The notes: a model not told the origin generated them from the sequence alone. A DNA stretch of 64,000 nucleotides from Acidobacteriota bacterium (GCA_019639235.1 JAHBSG010000006.1:1-64000), one strand, 5' to 3'; positions 9,168 through 18,472 are shown, numbered from the stretch's first letter. Numbers and translations are program-made.

Positions 9168-10718
9168 TTAGATAACCGGCACCATTATCAGGTTGACGCG
9201 GCGGTTCTTTGCCCGGTTGGCGTTCGTATTGTTCGGCGCGACCGGAATGCTTGCCCCGAGGCCGCGGGGCTCCATTCGGTTGTTCGGGATGCCAAAAACT
9301 GACAGCCTTTCGGCGATCGCCCGTGAACGACGCTCGGTCAGCGACTCGAGCTCTGAGGCTGTCCCTTGGTTGTCCGTATGTGATTCGATCTCGATGCGGT
9401 AATCGGTGTTCTCATTCAAGATCTGACCGATGGCCGTTAGCCGATTGTCCGCGCCGGGAGCGAAATCCGTGGAACGCGTGGTTGCCCAAAAGTTTTCCGG
9501 CAAGGTCAAAATGATCCCACGCTCGCTCTTGGAAACGGCGCCGTAGCGGCGGAGCGACTGAATGAGCGTTGCCTCATTTGCCTGAAGGGCGTTCATTCGA
9601 GCTTCGCGTTGCCGCTGCTGTTCGGCCTCACGCTGCTGCTGGTCAATGGCATCGAGCCGAGCCTTCGCGTTCGTCGCCTCGAGCTGCACGCGGCCAAGGT
9701 CCTCACGCAATTTTCCATTCTCCGCACGAAGGTCACGGATCTGCTTCAGATAATTTTCTACGTCCCGTTGCGATAGCTCTTTCGAGCGTGTCTCATCTGC
9801 GAGCTGCCTTTTCAGTTCGTCGATCTCCTCTTGAGCCCGTGCAAGGCGGTCTTCGACCCGCTGCATTTCCGCGTCCGCACGAACCTGCTCATTGCGCTTG
9901 CGTCGAGCATCGGCACGCTCATATGCCAATTGCTCTGCACTTACGGCGGTGCTTATCGCCCGGCGGGCGGTGATATCGACCTCATCCTCTTTGCGGCCGG
10001 CACGCCAGGCTTCTTCGGCGTTGTTAAGCAGCGTTTCGGCTTCATTAAGCGGCTCCGGGGCATCGCGTTCGGCTCCCGCGAACTTAGCAAGAGCGATCGC
10101 CTGCTTTGCCTGCAAAACCGTCGAAGGCGTCCGCGAATAATCGATCTCGGCTATCTCCGGTGTCCTCGAATCCTTGAAATAGTCGCTTGTGTTGCCGAAG
10201 TATTGTATCGAGGCCGCCGTCGTCAGTTGCCTGCCGCTCCGGGCTACCGGGTTCAGGTTCTCAAGCATTATCTCCTGTGACGGACGCCTTACGAGGAAAT
10301 GCGGCTCAGCCGTGATTATCAACGCAAATGTCTGGAGGCTTGTGGTGACACTGATCTTCGAGTCAAACTCGAAAAACCCACGCCGCTTGATCTCACCGAG
10401 ATTGTCGATCTGCCCTTCGGGCGATATGGCCCAAAGTACGTAGGTCGCGTAACCGCGGCCAAGTTCAAAAGGCCTCGGCATTTTGGAAACCAGAACTTCG
10501 ACCTCGGTGCCGTTTCGGGCAGTCCGCCGGATGATCGCTCGACCGCTCATCCGCGGAAAGCGGGTCGTACCGCGAAACTGAACGTCAACCCGCTCATCCT
10601 GAGGATAAGTGATCGCCGTCGTCCGTCGGCCGATGTCGGCTTGGGCCGGTATCTCAACGGTGAAGACGAGCGAAAAGAATATTAGACAAAGTAATGCGGA
10701 GGGCCTGAGTATCTTCAT
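9168..10718 (-). CDS. OmpA-family outer-membrane protein with central coiled coil
   Basis: 516 codons. A signal peptide (1-26, ending IPAQA) is followed by an N-terminal beta-rich region of unknown family. Residues about 190-270 resemble a DUF4398-type helical segment (AKQAIALAKFAGAE, LNEAETLLNNAEEAW). A long coiled coil occupies about 270-385. The C-terminal OmpA/MotB peptidoglycan-binding domain (about 395-516) shows IEIESHTDNQG, LTERRSRAIAERL and NRRVNLIMVPV. Such proteins tether the outer membrane to peptidoglycan. A terminator follows; the gene is divergent from the MsbA-like exporter. Confidence 0.88.
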   Translation of the reverse strand: MKILRPSALLCLIFFSLVFTVEIPAQADIGRRTTAITYPQDERVDVQFRGTTRFPRMSGRAIIRRTARNGTEVEVLVSKMPRPFELGRGYATYVLWAISPEGQIDNLGEIKRRGFFEFDSKISVTTSLQTFALIITAEPHFLVRRPSQEIMLENLNPVARSGRQLTTAASIQYFGNTSDYFKDSRTPEIAEIDYSRTPSTVLQAKQAIALAKFAGAERDAPEPLNEAETLLNNAEEAWRAGRKEDEVDITARRAISTAVSAEQLAYERADARRKRNEQVRADAEMQRVEDRLARAQEEIDELKRQLADETRSKELSQRDVENYLKQIRDLRAENGKLREDLGRVQLEATNAKARLDAIDQQQREAEQQRQREARMNALQANEATLIQSLRRYGAVSKSERGIILTLPENFWATTRSTDFAPGADNRLTAIGQILNENTDYRIEIESHTDNQGTASELESLTERRSRAIAERLSVFGIPNNRMEPRGLGASIPVAPNNTNANRAKNRRVNLIMVPVI

Positions 10719-10846
10719 ATTTTTCGGTTCTCCGAGGTAAAAGAATCTCTAAGCAAGATGCCATACCCGCCGTGCGGGTTGCAAATTTATCGCGTTTTTT
10801 GGACAACCTGTATCACGCTAACGTATAGTCTTTACCTTGGTTTCCG

Positions 10847-12643
10847 ATGTCAGACCTAAACCGGCTGCTCAATTATGTCAGGCCCTACAAGGGCATATTC
10901 GCGGTCGCGATCGTCGCGATGGTCTTCGTCGCGGTCTTCGAAACGGCCATCGGCCTTTTGCTGATGCCGATCTTTGAGCAGTTCATCCCTGAAAACACGG
11001 GCTCACGGTCGCTTCCCTTCAACCTCCACGAACTTATCCCGAAGGAGCCATGGTATTCGGCATGGCTTGCGATCTCGGGGCTTTTGATCGCGTTCACGCT
11101 CGCTAAAGGCATCGCCGAGTATTTCTCGTCGTACCTGATGGCAAAGATCGGGCAATCGGCCGTTCTTGATATACGTAAGCAGCTTTACGACCACCTGCTT
11201 TCGCAGTCGGCGTCCTTCTTTGAAAAGCACCGGACAAACTTTCTCGTCTCTCGATTGGTCGTGAGCTGCTCGGCAATCGAACTTGCGGTTTCAGCGAACC
11301 TCCGCGACGTTCTCCGCGAGAGCTTTATGCTCGTAGCATTTCTCGGGGCCGCATTCTATCTAAATTGGCGGCTGATGCTTGGCGCACTGATCATCGCTCC
11401 GATCATCGCGTTCCTCACGAGCAAATTCAGCCGGGCGTTGCGTAAGCTCGCCGAAATGTCGTACGAGGGCAACAAGCTGCTCACCGACACCGCTCAGGAA
11501 ACGCTCGCCAACCATAACATTGTCACCGCATATCGTGCAGAAGATCGCGAACGCACTCGTTTCGGCCGCGTCGCCGAGATGATCGCCCGGGCAAACCTTC
11601 GCTCCGGCCGCATCGCCGCGACCTCGCCGCCGACCATTGAGATGATCGGCACCATCGCCCTGGTGATCCTTCTTTATTTCGGGCTTCGTGAGATCAATGC
11701 CTCGGCGATGGACGCCGGCGAGTTCTTCGCATTTCTGTATTTCCTCTTCCGCAGTTACGACCCGATGCGGAAGATCTCTCGTCAGCATAACGAGATCTCG
11801 CGTGCTTTTGCCGCGGCCCGCGACGTTTGGGACGTGCTCGACAGCCACGAGCATCTGCCGGAGCGTCCGGATGCAAAGCCGGTTGCCGGACTTGAGAGAT
11901 CGATCGAGCTGAAAGATGTCTCTTTCAACTACGGTGACAACACAAAGCCGATCCTCGACTCGGTCTCGCTCTCGATTGAAAAGGGTAATGTGGTCGCGCT
12001 CGTCGGCGAGAGCGGCGGCGGTAAATCGACGCTGATAAAGCTCGTTCAGCGGCTCTACGATCCGGCCTCGGGCACGATCGAATGGGATGGCACCGACCTT
12101 CGCGAGCTAAAGCTCTCGGACCTTAAGCGGCAGATCGCACTCGTCACGCAAGAGACCGTGCTTTTCAACGACACGGTCCGCTACAACATCTCCTATGGCG
12201 ACCCGAACGCGACCGACGAGGACATTCGCCGTGCGGCTGAGATCGCCTTTGCCGCCGACTTCATCGATGAGTTGCCGAACAAGTACGACACCATCGTCGG
12301 CGAGCGCGGAACGTTTCTCTCCGGTGGACAAAGGCAGCGGATCGCAATCGCCCGTGCCGTTCTGGCAAATGCTCCCGTGCTGATCCTTGACGAAGCCACC
12401 TCGGCGCTCGATGCCGAGTCAGAAAGGCTCGTCCAGCAGGCTCTCGGAAATCTGATGCGGGACAAGACGTCGATCGTCATCGCTCACCGGCTTTCGACCA
12501 TTCGGCGTGCGGACAAGATAGTTGTGATGGAGCGCGGAAAGATAGTCGAAACCGGCACACACGACGAATTGTTGACCAAAGCCGGCATTTACAAGAAACT
12601 CTACGACCTGCAATTCGCGATCGAGGAAACGGACGCGACTTAA
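10847..12643 (+). CDS. ABC exporter, MsbA-like (TMD-NBD fusion)
   Basis: 598 codons. The N-terminal six-helix transmembrane domain spans about 1-330 and the C-terminal ATPase about 350-598. Walker A GESGGGKS (387-394), Q-loop (VTQE), LSGGQRQR signature (491-498), Walker B VLILDEATS (511-519) and the H-loop (IAHRLST) are all intact. Overall similarity is to the lipid A/lipid flippase MsbA and related multidrug exporters, which work as homodimers in the inner membrane. It overlaps the convergent SRPBCC gene by four bases. MsbA is the favoured assignment, but the substrate cannot be fixed from sequence. Confidence 0.88.
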   Translation: MSDLNRLLNYVRPYKGIFAVAIVAMVFVAVFETAIGLLLMPIFEQFIPENTGSRSLPFNLHELIPKEPWYSAWLAISGLLIAFTLAKGIAEYFSSYLMAKIGQSAVLDIRKQLYDHLLSQSASFFEKHRTNFLVSRLVVSCSAIELAVSANLRDVLRESFMLVAFLGAAFYLNWRLMLGALIIAPIIAFLTSKFSRALRKLAEMSYEGNKLLTDTAQETLANHNIVTAYRAEDRERTRFGRVAEMIARANLRSGRIAATSPPTIEMIGTIALVILLYFGLREINASAMDAGEFFAFLYFLFRSYDPMRKISRQHNEISRAFAAARDVWDVLDSHEHLPERPDAKPVAGLERSIELKDVSFNYGDNTKPILDSVSLSIEKGNVVALVGESGGGKSTLIKLVQRLYDPASGTIEWDGTDLRELKLSDLKRQIALVTQETVLFNDTVRYNISYGDPNATDEDIRRAAEIAFAADFIDELPNKYDTIVGERGTFLSGGQRQRIAIARAVLANAPVLILDEATSALDAESERLVQQALGNLMRDKTSIVIAHRLSTIRRADKIVVMERGKIVETGTHDELLTKAGIYKKLYDLQFAIEETDAT

Positions 12644-13080
12644 TCTACCCCATCTTCAACCCGCTTTTTCAGTCGCTTGAGGTCACCGGCGATCCACTCG
12701 GCGATCGCCTTGTTCAATGCCGGTGCGGGCAGTTTGTACTCATTTTCACCGATGCTTTGAATGCGGATCTTGGCCGTAGTGCCGCCGTCCGTTTCAGCAA
12801 GATCGTAACGGATCTTCATCTGGAACGGCTCATCGGCGGCGATCTCAGCAAAACTCTCGCCATCCGACCTCGTGACCAGATATTGGCAGGAATAGTGGCG
12901 TCCGAGAAGCGTGCCGACCCGCTCGAACTTCAAGCCCTCGCGCATCAGTCCAGGCGATTGCGGAAAGCAGTTCGTCAGCCCCGTTATCCAAAGCTTGTCA
13001 TACTTTGGCTCGAGCATCACTTCGGCAACATCCTTACGCGGTCGTTCGATCACGATCTCGGCTCGGGCATCTACTGACAT
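12640..13080 (-). CDS. SRPBCC (START/Bet v1-like) family protein
   Basis: 146 codons. It begins with the beta strand typical of polyketide cyclase/dehydrase-type SRPBCC proteins (ARAEIVIERPRKDVAEVML), has a short strand-rich core, and ends with a long C-terminal helix (LNKAIAEWIAGDLKRLKKRVED). The fold binds hydrophobic ligands in a central cavity; no catalytic residues define an enzyme. Monocistronic. Ligand unknown. Confidence 0.75.
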   Translation of the reverse strand: MSVDARAEIVIERPRKDVAEVMLEPKYDKLWITGLTNCFPQSPGLMREGLKFERVGTLLGRHYSCQYLVTRSDGESFAEIAADEPFQMKIRYDLAETDGGTTAKIRIQSIGENEYKLPAPALNKAIAEWIAGDLKRLKKRVEDGVD

Positions 13081-13243
13081 AATTTTCGCAACTTCGTGAG
13101 GGTTCTCGGGTAAAGCACGAAGAGGATATCAATACTTTTCCGGGCTGTAAAGAGCTCGGCCGGGCCGGCGAAACACCCCTGATTTCGTCTTCGGCAAAGT
13201 CTATTGCATAATTAGCTTCAGCAGTTCACCCGGTTTGTAAATT

Positions 13244-14122
13244 ATGCGTTCGATGACAGGATATGGCAGCGGCTCTGCGGGCTCGGAAGGGACAACTGTC
13301 TCGGTCGAGATGAAGACGGTCAACAACCGCTTCCTCGACGTCCACCTGCGGATGCCCTCCAGCCTTCAGGCGTTCGAGTCAGCTCTCAAAAAGCAGGTCT
13401 CTGGAAGCCTTACCCGCGGGCGGGTCGATGTGTCGATCCAAATGGAGCGAACGTCGGAGATAACCTACGAGGTCAATAAGGAGCTCATTGCGGGTTATCT
13501 TGCGTCTTTCCGTGAGATCGGCGAAGAGTTTTCCCTCAGCGGCGAGGCCGATATTGCTACGATCGCAAAGCTTCCCGGCGTCCTGACGGCTAAGGAACTT
13601 GCCGCTGACGGTATGCTCGATCAACTGCTTGCCGAAGCGGTGGGCAGTGCCATCGAGAGGCTGCAGGAGATGCGTGCAAATGAGGGTGGCTCGCTTTACG
13701 ATGAGCTTGCTCTTAGGCTCGATAACATCGAAAGGCATCTCGGCCCGATCGAATCGGAGAGTGCGAATGTTTCGGAAGAGTATTTCAAGAAGCTCTCTAA
13801 ACGGATCGGCGAACTGCTGGAAAAGGCCGAGGCCCGAACTGAGATCGACGAGGGCCGGCTCGCACAGGAGGTCGCCTATCTCGCCGACCGTTCGGACATT
13901 AGCGAAGAGATCACGCGGCTCCGCGCGCATATCTCGCATTTCCGCACGATAATGGACGAGGAGAGCGAGGTCGGCAAGCGGCTTGATTTCCTTACTCAGG
14001 AGCTCAATCGTGAGGCGAACACGATCACTTCAAAGACCGCGAACCTGATCGTCAAGGAGAACGCTCTTGCCATCAAGAGCGAGATCGAAAAGATCCGCGA
14101 GCAGGTGCAAAACATCGAGTGA
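13244..14122 (+). CDS. yicC: YicC/YloC-type endoribonuclease family protein
   Basis: 292 codons, the usual family length. The N-terminal signature MRSMTGYGSG, the EMKTVNNRFLDV segment and the C-terminal LDFLTQELNREANTI and NLIVKENALAIKSEIEKIREQVQNIE-like end (usually written EKIREQVQN) are diagnostic. YicC proteins are RNA-binding stress-linked endoribonucleases. First gene of the yicC-gmk-rpoZ operon, three bases before gmk, a widely conserved order. Confidence 0.93.
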   Translation: MRSMTGYGSGSAGSEGTTVSVEMKTVNNRFLDVHLRMPSSLQAFESALKKQVSGSLTRGRVDVSIQMERTSEITYEVNKELIAGYLASFREIGEEFSLSGEADIATIAKLPGVLTAKELAADGMLDQLLAEAVGSAIERLQEMRANEGGSLYDELALRLDNIERHLGPIESESANVSEEYFKKLSKRIGELLEKAEARTEIDEGRLAQEVAYLADRSDISEEITRLRAHISHFRTIMDEESEVGKRLDFLTQELNREANTITSKTANLIVKENALAIKSEIEKIREQVQNIE

Positions 14123-14125
14123 GAA

Positions 14126-14764
14126 ATGAAAAAAGGTAACCTGATAATCATTAGCTCTCCCTCGGGCGGCGGCAAAGGCACGCTGATCCGCGAGATAATG
14201 CCGTCGGTTCCCGACGTCGGTTATTCGATCTCTCACACGACCCGCAAGCCGCGATTCGGCGAGGAGCACGGGCGGGAATATTACTTTGTCTCCCGCGAAC
14301 AGTTTGACGAAAGCATCGCAAAGGGCCGCTTTCTTGAATACGCCGAAGTGCACGGGAACATGTACGGCACGTCACGCGAGCAGATCGAGGACATAACGGG
14401 TTCAGGCCGCGACGCGATCCTTGAGATAGACGTTCAAGGTGCATTGGCCGTGATGGAAAAGGTGCCGACGGCGGTCAGCATCTTTATCCTTCCGCCTTCT
14501 TTTGCCGTTTTGAAAGCTCGCTTGACGGCCCGCAATACCGAAGATGCGAATGACCTTGCCGTACGACTCCGGAATTCCTTTGCCGAAGTTCAGAACTACA
14601 CGCGTTTCGATTACGTTATCGTCAATGAAGAGGTGCCTATCGCCTCTCGCCAGCTCGCTTCGGTCATCTGCGGAGAACGGCAGCGGCGGGATAGACAAAC
14701 CGAGCGCATCGCGTCTATAATTGAAAGTTTCGCGGGAGCGAATCATTCTACCATCGGAATTTGA
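14126..14764 (+). CDS. gmk: guanylate kinase
   Basis: 212 codons. It phosphorylates GMP to GDP with ATP. The P-loop is SSPSGGGKGTL (residues 8-18) and the GMP-binding region has SHTTRKPRFGE and EYYFVSREQF; the LID region is TARNTEDANDLAVR. All expected motifs are present. Preceded by yicC (3-base gap) and followed by rpoZ (6-base gap). Confidence 0.96.
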   Translation: MKKGNLIIISSPSGGGKGTLIREIMPSVPDVGYSISHTTRKPRFGEEHGREYYFVSREQFDESIAKGRFLEYAEVHGNMYGTSREQIEDITGSGRDAILEIDVQGALAVMEKVPTAVSIFILPPSFAVLKARLTARNTEDANDLAVRLRNSFAEVQNYTRFDYVIVNEEVPIASRQLASVICGERQRRDRQTERIASIIESFAGANHSTIGI

Positions 14765-14770
14765 CCAAAT

Positions 14771-15019
14771 ATGACCGAAGAAACAGAGCTTCTTGAAGAC
14801 GAAGTGAACCTAAGCGAGATCGATCCGCCTGCGATCGATTCGAAATACCGGCGGATCATCCTTGCCGCCCAGCGGAGCAAGCAGCTTCAGCGGGGTGCAC
14901 TACCGCGGGTTGATGTCGATCCGCGAAAGATCAAGCCGACGCGAATTGCCCTGAAGGAATTTGAAGAGCGGAAGGTCAACTTCAGCTTCACCGACCAAGA
15001 CGAAGAAGCTGCGGCCTGA
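14771..15019 (+). CDS. rpoZ: DNA-directed RNA polymerase omega subunit
   Basis: 82 codons. The protein has the omega core (DSKYRRIILAAQRSKQLQRG) and the IALKEFEERKVNF segment. Omega helps assemble the beta' subunit and is part of the ppGpp site in many bacteria. Position directly after gmk supports the call. A strong terminator follows. Confidence 0.9.
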   Translation: MTEETELLEDEVNLSEIDPPAIDSKYRRIILAAQRSKQLQRGALPRVDVDPRKIKPTRIALKEFEERKVNFSFTDQDEEAAA

Positions 15020-15040
15020 CCCGCACAAAAGCCATAATTG

Positions 15041-15067
15041 AAAAAGTCCGCACGCAGCGGACTTTTT
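15041..15067. terminator. bidirectional Rho-independent terminator
   Basis: Perfect 11-bp stem aaaaagtccgc/gcggacttttt with the 5-nt loop acgca. The stem supplies T-runs on both strands, serving both rpoZ (plus) and the convergent ETF-quinone oxidoreductase gene (minus). Confidence 0.9.
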
Positions 15068-15070
15068 TCG

Positions 15071-16777
15071 TTACATTCCCTTATAGTTCGGACCGCCGCC
15101 GCCCTCGGGCGTTACCCAATTGATTATCTGATAAGGATCGGCGATGTCGCAGGTCTTACAGTGGACGCAGTTCGAGAAGTTCACCTTCAGTTCGCGTCTG
15201 CCGGTTGCCGCATTCTCTTCCATTTCATAAACAGCCGCCGGGCAAAACCGCTGACACGGGTTGCCGTATTCCTCGGCACACCGCGTCGCACAGATCTCCG
15301 TATCGAGCACGTGCAGGTGCGATGGCTGGTCCTCGTCGTGCGAGACGCCGGCGTGGAAAACATCCGTGACCTTGTCGAACGTCAGTTCCTTGTCGAACTT
15401 GAGTTCCGCGTAACGTTCGGAGTCGGCATTGCCATTAAGCTCGCCGAGCTTTGCCATTCTCTCGTGGCCGGCAACGTGATGCTCCTTCGGCATAAAGCCC
15501 CAGGCGAGCCCCTTGGTCAGATATTGAAGTCCCGAATTTATAAGTGCCGACCAACGGCCTTTCTGGAATGACGCGTGAAAATTACGTACCGGGTGGAGCT
15601 CGTCGTAGATCCAGCTTAGATTGACCTTTTCGTCGTAATGGCGGAGCGTCGTTTCGGTGTAGTCCTCGTGCTCGAGCGCTCCGACGATCGTCTCGGCCGC
15701 GAGCATTCCCGACTTCATCGCTGTGTGGATACCCTTGATCCGCTGGCCGTTGAGGAACGAGGCGGAATCGCCGACCATCAACAGCCCATCCGCATACAGC
15801 TTCGGCATCGTCCAATAGCCGCCTGCGTTGATCGTCTTAGCGCCATACTTGATCATCTTACCGCCGCGGAGCACCTCGGCAACGGCAGGATGTGTCTTGA
15901 ATTTCTGAAATTCCGCGTGGGGATCGATGTTCGGGTCAACATAATCAAGCCCGGTCACATAACCGATACTGACGACGTTGTTCTTCATTCCGTAGATCCA
16001 GCCGCCGCCGTAGGTTTGCGTATCGGAGGGAAACCCGAGCGTATGAACAACCTTGCCCTCCGGAAAATTACCGGCCGGCAATTCCCAAAGTTCCTTGACG
16101 CCGATCGAGAAGACCTGCGGCTCTTTGCCTTCCATCAGCCCGAGCCGCTGCATCGCCTGTTTGGCAAGCGAGCCTCGCGAGCCCTCGCCGAGCACGGTGA
16201 CCTTGGCCAGCAGTTCGACGCCCCGCTCGAAATTCGCCTTCGGGTGGCCTTCCTTGTCAATCCCCTTATCGCCGGTCCTTACGCCGATCACTCGGCCGTT
16301 CTCATCATAAAGCAATTCGGCCGCGGGAAACTCGGGGAAGATATTGATACCCGCCTCTTCGCATTTCTCGCCAAGCCACTCGCACATCTTCGAGAGGCTC
16401 AGGATGTACTTGCCCTTGTTCTTCAAAGGCGGCGGGACGATCGGGGCGTTGATCATCTTCGAAGGCGTCAGGTACCACGCCGCGTCTTCGGTCACGACCG
16501 TGTCGACCGGGCATCCCTGTTCAAGAAAATCCGGCATCAGCTCGCGGATCGCTTTCGGGTCCATCACGGCTCCCGAAAGGATGTGAGCTCCGACGAACGA
16601 GCCCTTTTCGACGATGGCGATCTCGATCTCGCCGATCTTGCGGCCGTGCTTTATGCCTCGGTCAATTAGTTCGTCGTGACGCCCGATCTCGGCCTTGAGG
16701 TGCAAAGCTGCCGCAAGGTTTGCCGGCCCCGCCCCGACGAAGACCACGTCCATCTCGATCTGTTCCCTTTCGATCAT
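15071..16777 (-). CDS. electron transfer flavoprotein-ubiquinone oxidoreductase
   Basis: 568 codons from ATG at 16777, preceded by GGAG; the frame is open for a few codons more from a TTG at 16804. It passes electrons from ETF to the quinone pool. The N-terminal FAD dinucleotide fold is VVFVGAGPANLAAALHL. The middle region carries quinone-binding segments (GMKNNVVSIGYVTGLDY). The C-terminal [4Fe-4S] ferredoxin domain has CATRCAEEYGNPCQRFCP and NFSNCVHCKTCDI. Peripheral inner-membrane enzyme of fatty and amino acid oxidation. Monocistronic; no ETF subunit gene lies nearby. Confidence 0.95.
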   Translation of the reverse strand: MIEREQIEMDVVFVGAGPANLAAALHLKAEIGRHDELIDRGIKHGRKIGEIEIAIVEKGSFVGAHILSGAVMDPKAIRELMPDFLEQGCPVDTVVTEDAAWYLTPSKMINAPIVPPPLKNKGKYILSLSKMCEWLGEKCEEAGINIFPEFPAAELLYDENGRVIGVRTGDKGIDKEGHPKANFERGVELLAKVTVLGEGSRGSLAKQAMQRLGLMEGKEPQVFSIGVKELWELPAGNFPEGKVVHTLGFPSDTQTYGGGWIYGMKNNVVSIGYVTGLDYVDPNIDPHAEFQKFKTHPAVAEVLRGGKMIKYGAKTINAGGYWTMPKLYADGLLMVGDSASFLNGQRIKGIHTAMKSGMLAAETIVGALEHEDYTETTLRHYDEKVNLSWIYDELHPVRNFHASFQKGRWSALINSGLQYLTKGLAWGFMPKEHHVAGHERMAKLGELNGNADSERYAELKFDKELTFDKVTDVFHAGVSHDEDQPSHLHVLDTEICATRCAEEYGNPCQRFCPAAVYEMEENAATGRRELKVNFSNCVHCKTCDIADPYQIINWVTPEGGGGPNYKGM

Positions 16778-16890
16778 ATTTTCTCCGGTATTGCCATTTC
16801 GCAAGAAATGAATAGCGATTCAGTTTCGACAAGTATAGCAAATCGAGCATTGAGGTAATAAACGGTTGGCTGCGGTAATGGTAGAATTCC

Positions 16891-17655
16891 ATGGTGTATT
16901 TCCGCCCGATCATCGTCTTTGTTTTGCTTTCGCTCGTCGCCGCATGCAGCACGGAAAGGGCGGTTCGCGAGCCTCGTCCTTCCGACGCGCCCGCGACGAT
17001 GCTCTGGGCATGGGAACGAAATGAGGATCTGCGTTTCATCGATCCGGAGACGACCGGCGTTGCGTTCCTCGCGATGACGATAACGCTCGAGGGGGAATCG
17101 GTCCGCCGCGAGCCGCGACGCCAGCCGCTGTCCGTTCCCGACGGTACTTATCTCACAGCAGTGATCCGAATCGAGACGGTCAAGCAGACCGAACGTCGGC
17201 CCGCTTTAAGCGACGGGCAGACCGCCGAGATCGTCGAACTTGCACGCTCCGCCCTCGAGCGGCCAAATACGCGGGGCATTCAGATCGATTTTGACGCTGC
17301 ACTCTCCGAACGGCCCTTTTACCGAAAACTGATGAAGGAGCTTCGTTCCGGCCTTCCCGCCGGAACCCCGCTTACGATGACCGCTCTCGCGTCGTGGTGC
17401 GTTGGCGACCGCTGGCTACAGGAGATGGATGTTGATGAGGCGGTTCCGATGGCGTTCGTAATGGGGGCCGATGCCGAACGCATTCGCTCATTCCTTCGTG
17501 CCAAGAACGACTGGACAGAACCGCTTTGCCGGGCAAGTTACGGCCTTTCGATAGATGAAGCTCCGCTTGCGGGCCTAAAGCCCGGACGTCGTGTCTATTA
17601 TTTTAGCGATGATTCGTGGAACGCGGGCGATCTGAAAAAGCTCTATTACCCGTAA
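16891..17655 (+). CDS. DUF3142 lipoprotein
   Basis: 254 codons. It starts with a type II signal peptide whose lipobox VAAC places the modified Cys at residue 19. The rest matches the DUF3142 pattern: an early LWAWER motif, a mid-protein IQIDFDA segment, LTMTALASWCVGDRW and a YYFSDDSWN end. The family is of unknown function; the barrel-like motif order resembles glycoside-hydrolase-type TIM barrels, which is only an analogy. Its stop overlaps the start of the hairpin at 17655. Confidence 0.75.
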   Translation: MVYFRPIIVFVLLSLVAACSTERAVREPRPSDAPATMLWAWERNEDLRFIDPETTGVAFLAMTITLEGESVRREPRRQPLSVPDGTYLTAVIRIETVKQTERRPALSDGQTAEIVELARSALERPNTRGIQIDFDAALSERPFYRKLMKELRSGLPAGTPLTMTALASWCVGDRWLQEMDVDEAVPMAFVMGADAERIRSFLRAKNDWTEPLCRASYGLSIDEAPLAGLKPGRRVYYFSDDSWNAGDLKKLYYP

Positions 17656-17690
17656 CGCAAAACCCGCGAATCGCTCCGCGGGTAATGCGT
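17655..17690. terminator. interrupted hairpin ending both the DUF3142 gene and the riboswitch RNA
   Basis: A two-part stem: acgca/tgcgt (17655-17659 with 17686-17690), a 2x2 internal loop, then acccgcg/cgcgggt (17662-17668 with 17677-17683) around an 8-nt loop. It lies directly after the DUF3142 stop and, on the other strand, about 110 nt beyond the riboswitch aptamer, where the 3' side continues into a short T-rich stretch. Confidence 0.6.
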
Positions 17691-17797
17691 CCTTGAGAAG
17701 ACCGGATTTCTGCTTGTTTCGTTGAAAAAGCAGAGCGCGAAGCACACACAAAATTCGCGACCTGAAGTCTTTTCTTCTGCAGTAACTTCTTTGCCAC

Positions 17798-17932
17798 ACC
17801 TACGAGGTTAGCTGACGGGCTAGGAACGAAAGTTATCCCCGCAAACCGAATTTGGCCTGCCTCGCCCCTGAGATCGGACACGTCCTTTCTCGATGGTTCC
17901 CCCGCGCCGGGACATCCCGACTTCGGTGATCA
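17798..17932 (-). ncRNA. cyclic di-AMP riboswitch (ydaO/yuaA motif), orphan
   Basis: Read on the minus strand the segment contains the conserved ydaO/yuaA blocks in the right order: caccgaa closing stem start, gggggaacca, ggggcgag, gggataactttc, and the most diagnostic cccgtcagctaacctcgtag, ending in ggtg that pairs with the initial cacc. The motif binds c-di-AMP and normally turns off downstream wall, osmotic or potassium genes. Here no recognisable reading frame follows on the minus strand: about 110 nt later the RNA reaches the hairpin at 17690-17655 and then the opposite-strand DUF3142 gene. It lies 82 bases after the DUF420 stop on the same strand. A -10 like box is at 17949-17954. Confidence 0.85.
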
Positions 17933-17948
17933 ACTTTTCAACGGTAAG

Positions 17949-17978
17949 ATATTAGCACTTTGTTTCCGCCAAGAGCAA
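17949..17978 (-). promoter_or_regulatory. candidate promoter of the riboswitch RNA
   Basis: On the minus strand a taatat box (17949-17954) is preceded by 18 bases and a ttgctc hexamer. Transcription would begin near 17942, about ten bases before the aptamer's closing stem. Judged by eye only; read-through from the oxidase operon is also possible. Confidence 0.4.
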
Positions 17979-18013
17979 GAAAAATGCGGCGAAACCCGAC
18001 ATTTTTTCCTTTC

Positions 18014-18463
18014 TTAGCGGGCCGGATAAAGGTGATAGAGCATTATATAGACGATAACGCCCGTTACCGATACGTACAGCCACACCGGAAAAACGAATCT
18101 CGCAAGCTTCTTGTGCTTATCGAATCGGCCTTTCAAAGCCAGATAAAGGGCCGCAATGATGAACGGTGCCCCGATCGCAGCGAGGATCGTGTGCGAGGTC
18201 AAAATCGTGAAATAGATCGGCCTCGCCAGCCCCTCTCCGGTAAATCGGGTCGGCCCGATACCGAAATAGTATGTCCGTAGAGCATGGTGCGAAAGATAGC
18301 TGGCCAAGAAGAGGCTTGAGACCAGAAAGGCTGTGAGCATACACGCTTTATGCTTCGGAATAGCCTTTTGCCTTATGAAATAAAAGCCTATGACCAGAAA
18401 GACCGCCGAGGTCGCGTTAAGGAACGAATTCCAATGGGGGAAAATGCCGAGAAGCTGTTCCAT
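18014..18463 (-). CDS. DUF420 membrane protein (CtaM-like oxidase assembly factor)
   Basis: 149 codons with four transmembrane segments. Conserved His residues (SHHALRTYY, LTSHTILAAIGAP) and the overall layout match DUF420; the Bacillus member CtaM is needed for cytochrome oxidase maturation. It is the third gene of the ctaB-coxC-DUF420 operon, nine bases after the subunit III gene, which supports the role. Confidence 0.85.
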   Translation of the reverse strand: MEQLLGIFPHWNSFLNATSAVFLVIGFYFIRQKAIPKHKACMLTAFLVSSLFLASYLSHHALRTYYFGIGPTRFTGEGLARPIYFTILTSHTILAAIGAPFIIAALYLALKGRFDKHKKLARFVFPVWLYVSVTGVIVYIMLYHLYPAR

Positions 18464-18472
18464 AAAATATCA

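Noticed and set aside
17603..17881. minus-strand open frame as the riboswitch-controlled gene
   Set aside because: It begins inside the aptamer, runs through the terminator hairpin into the DUF3142 antisense, and resembles no protein family.
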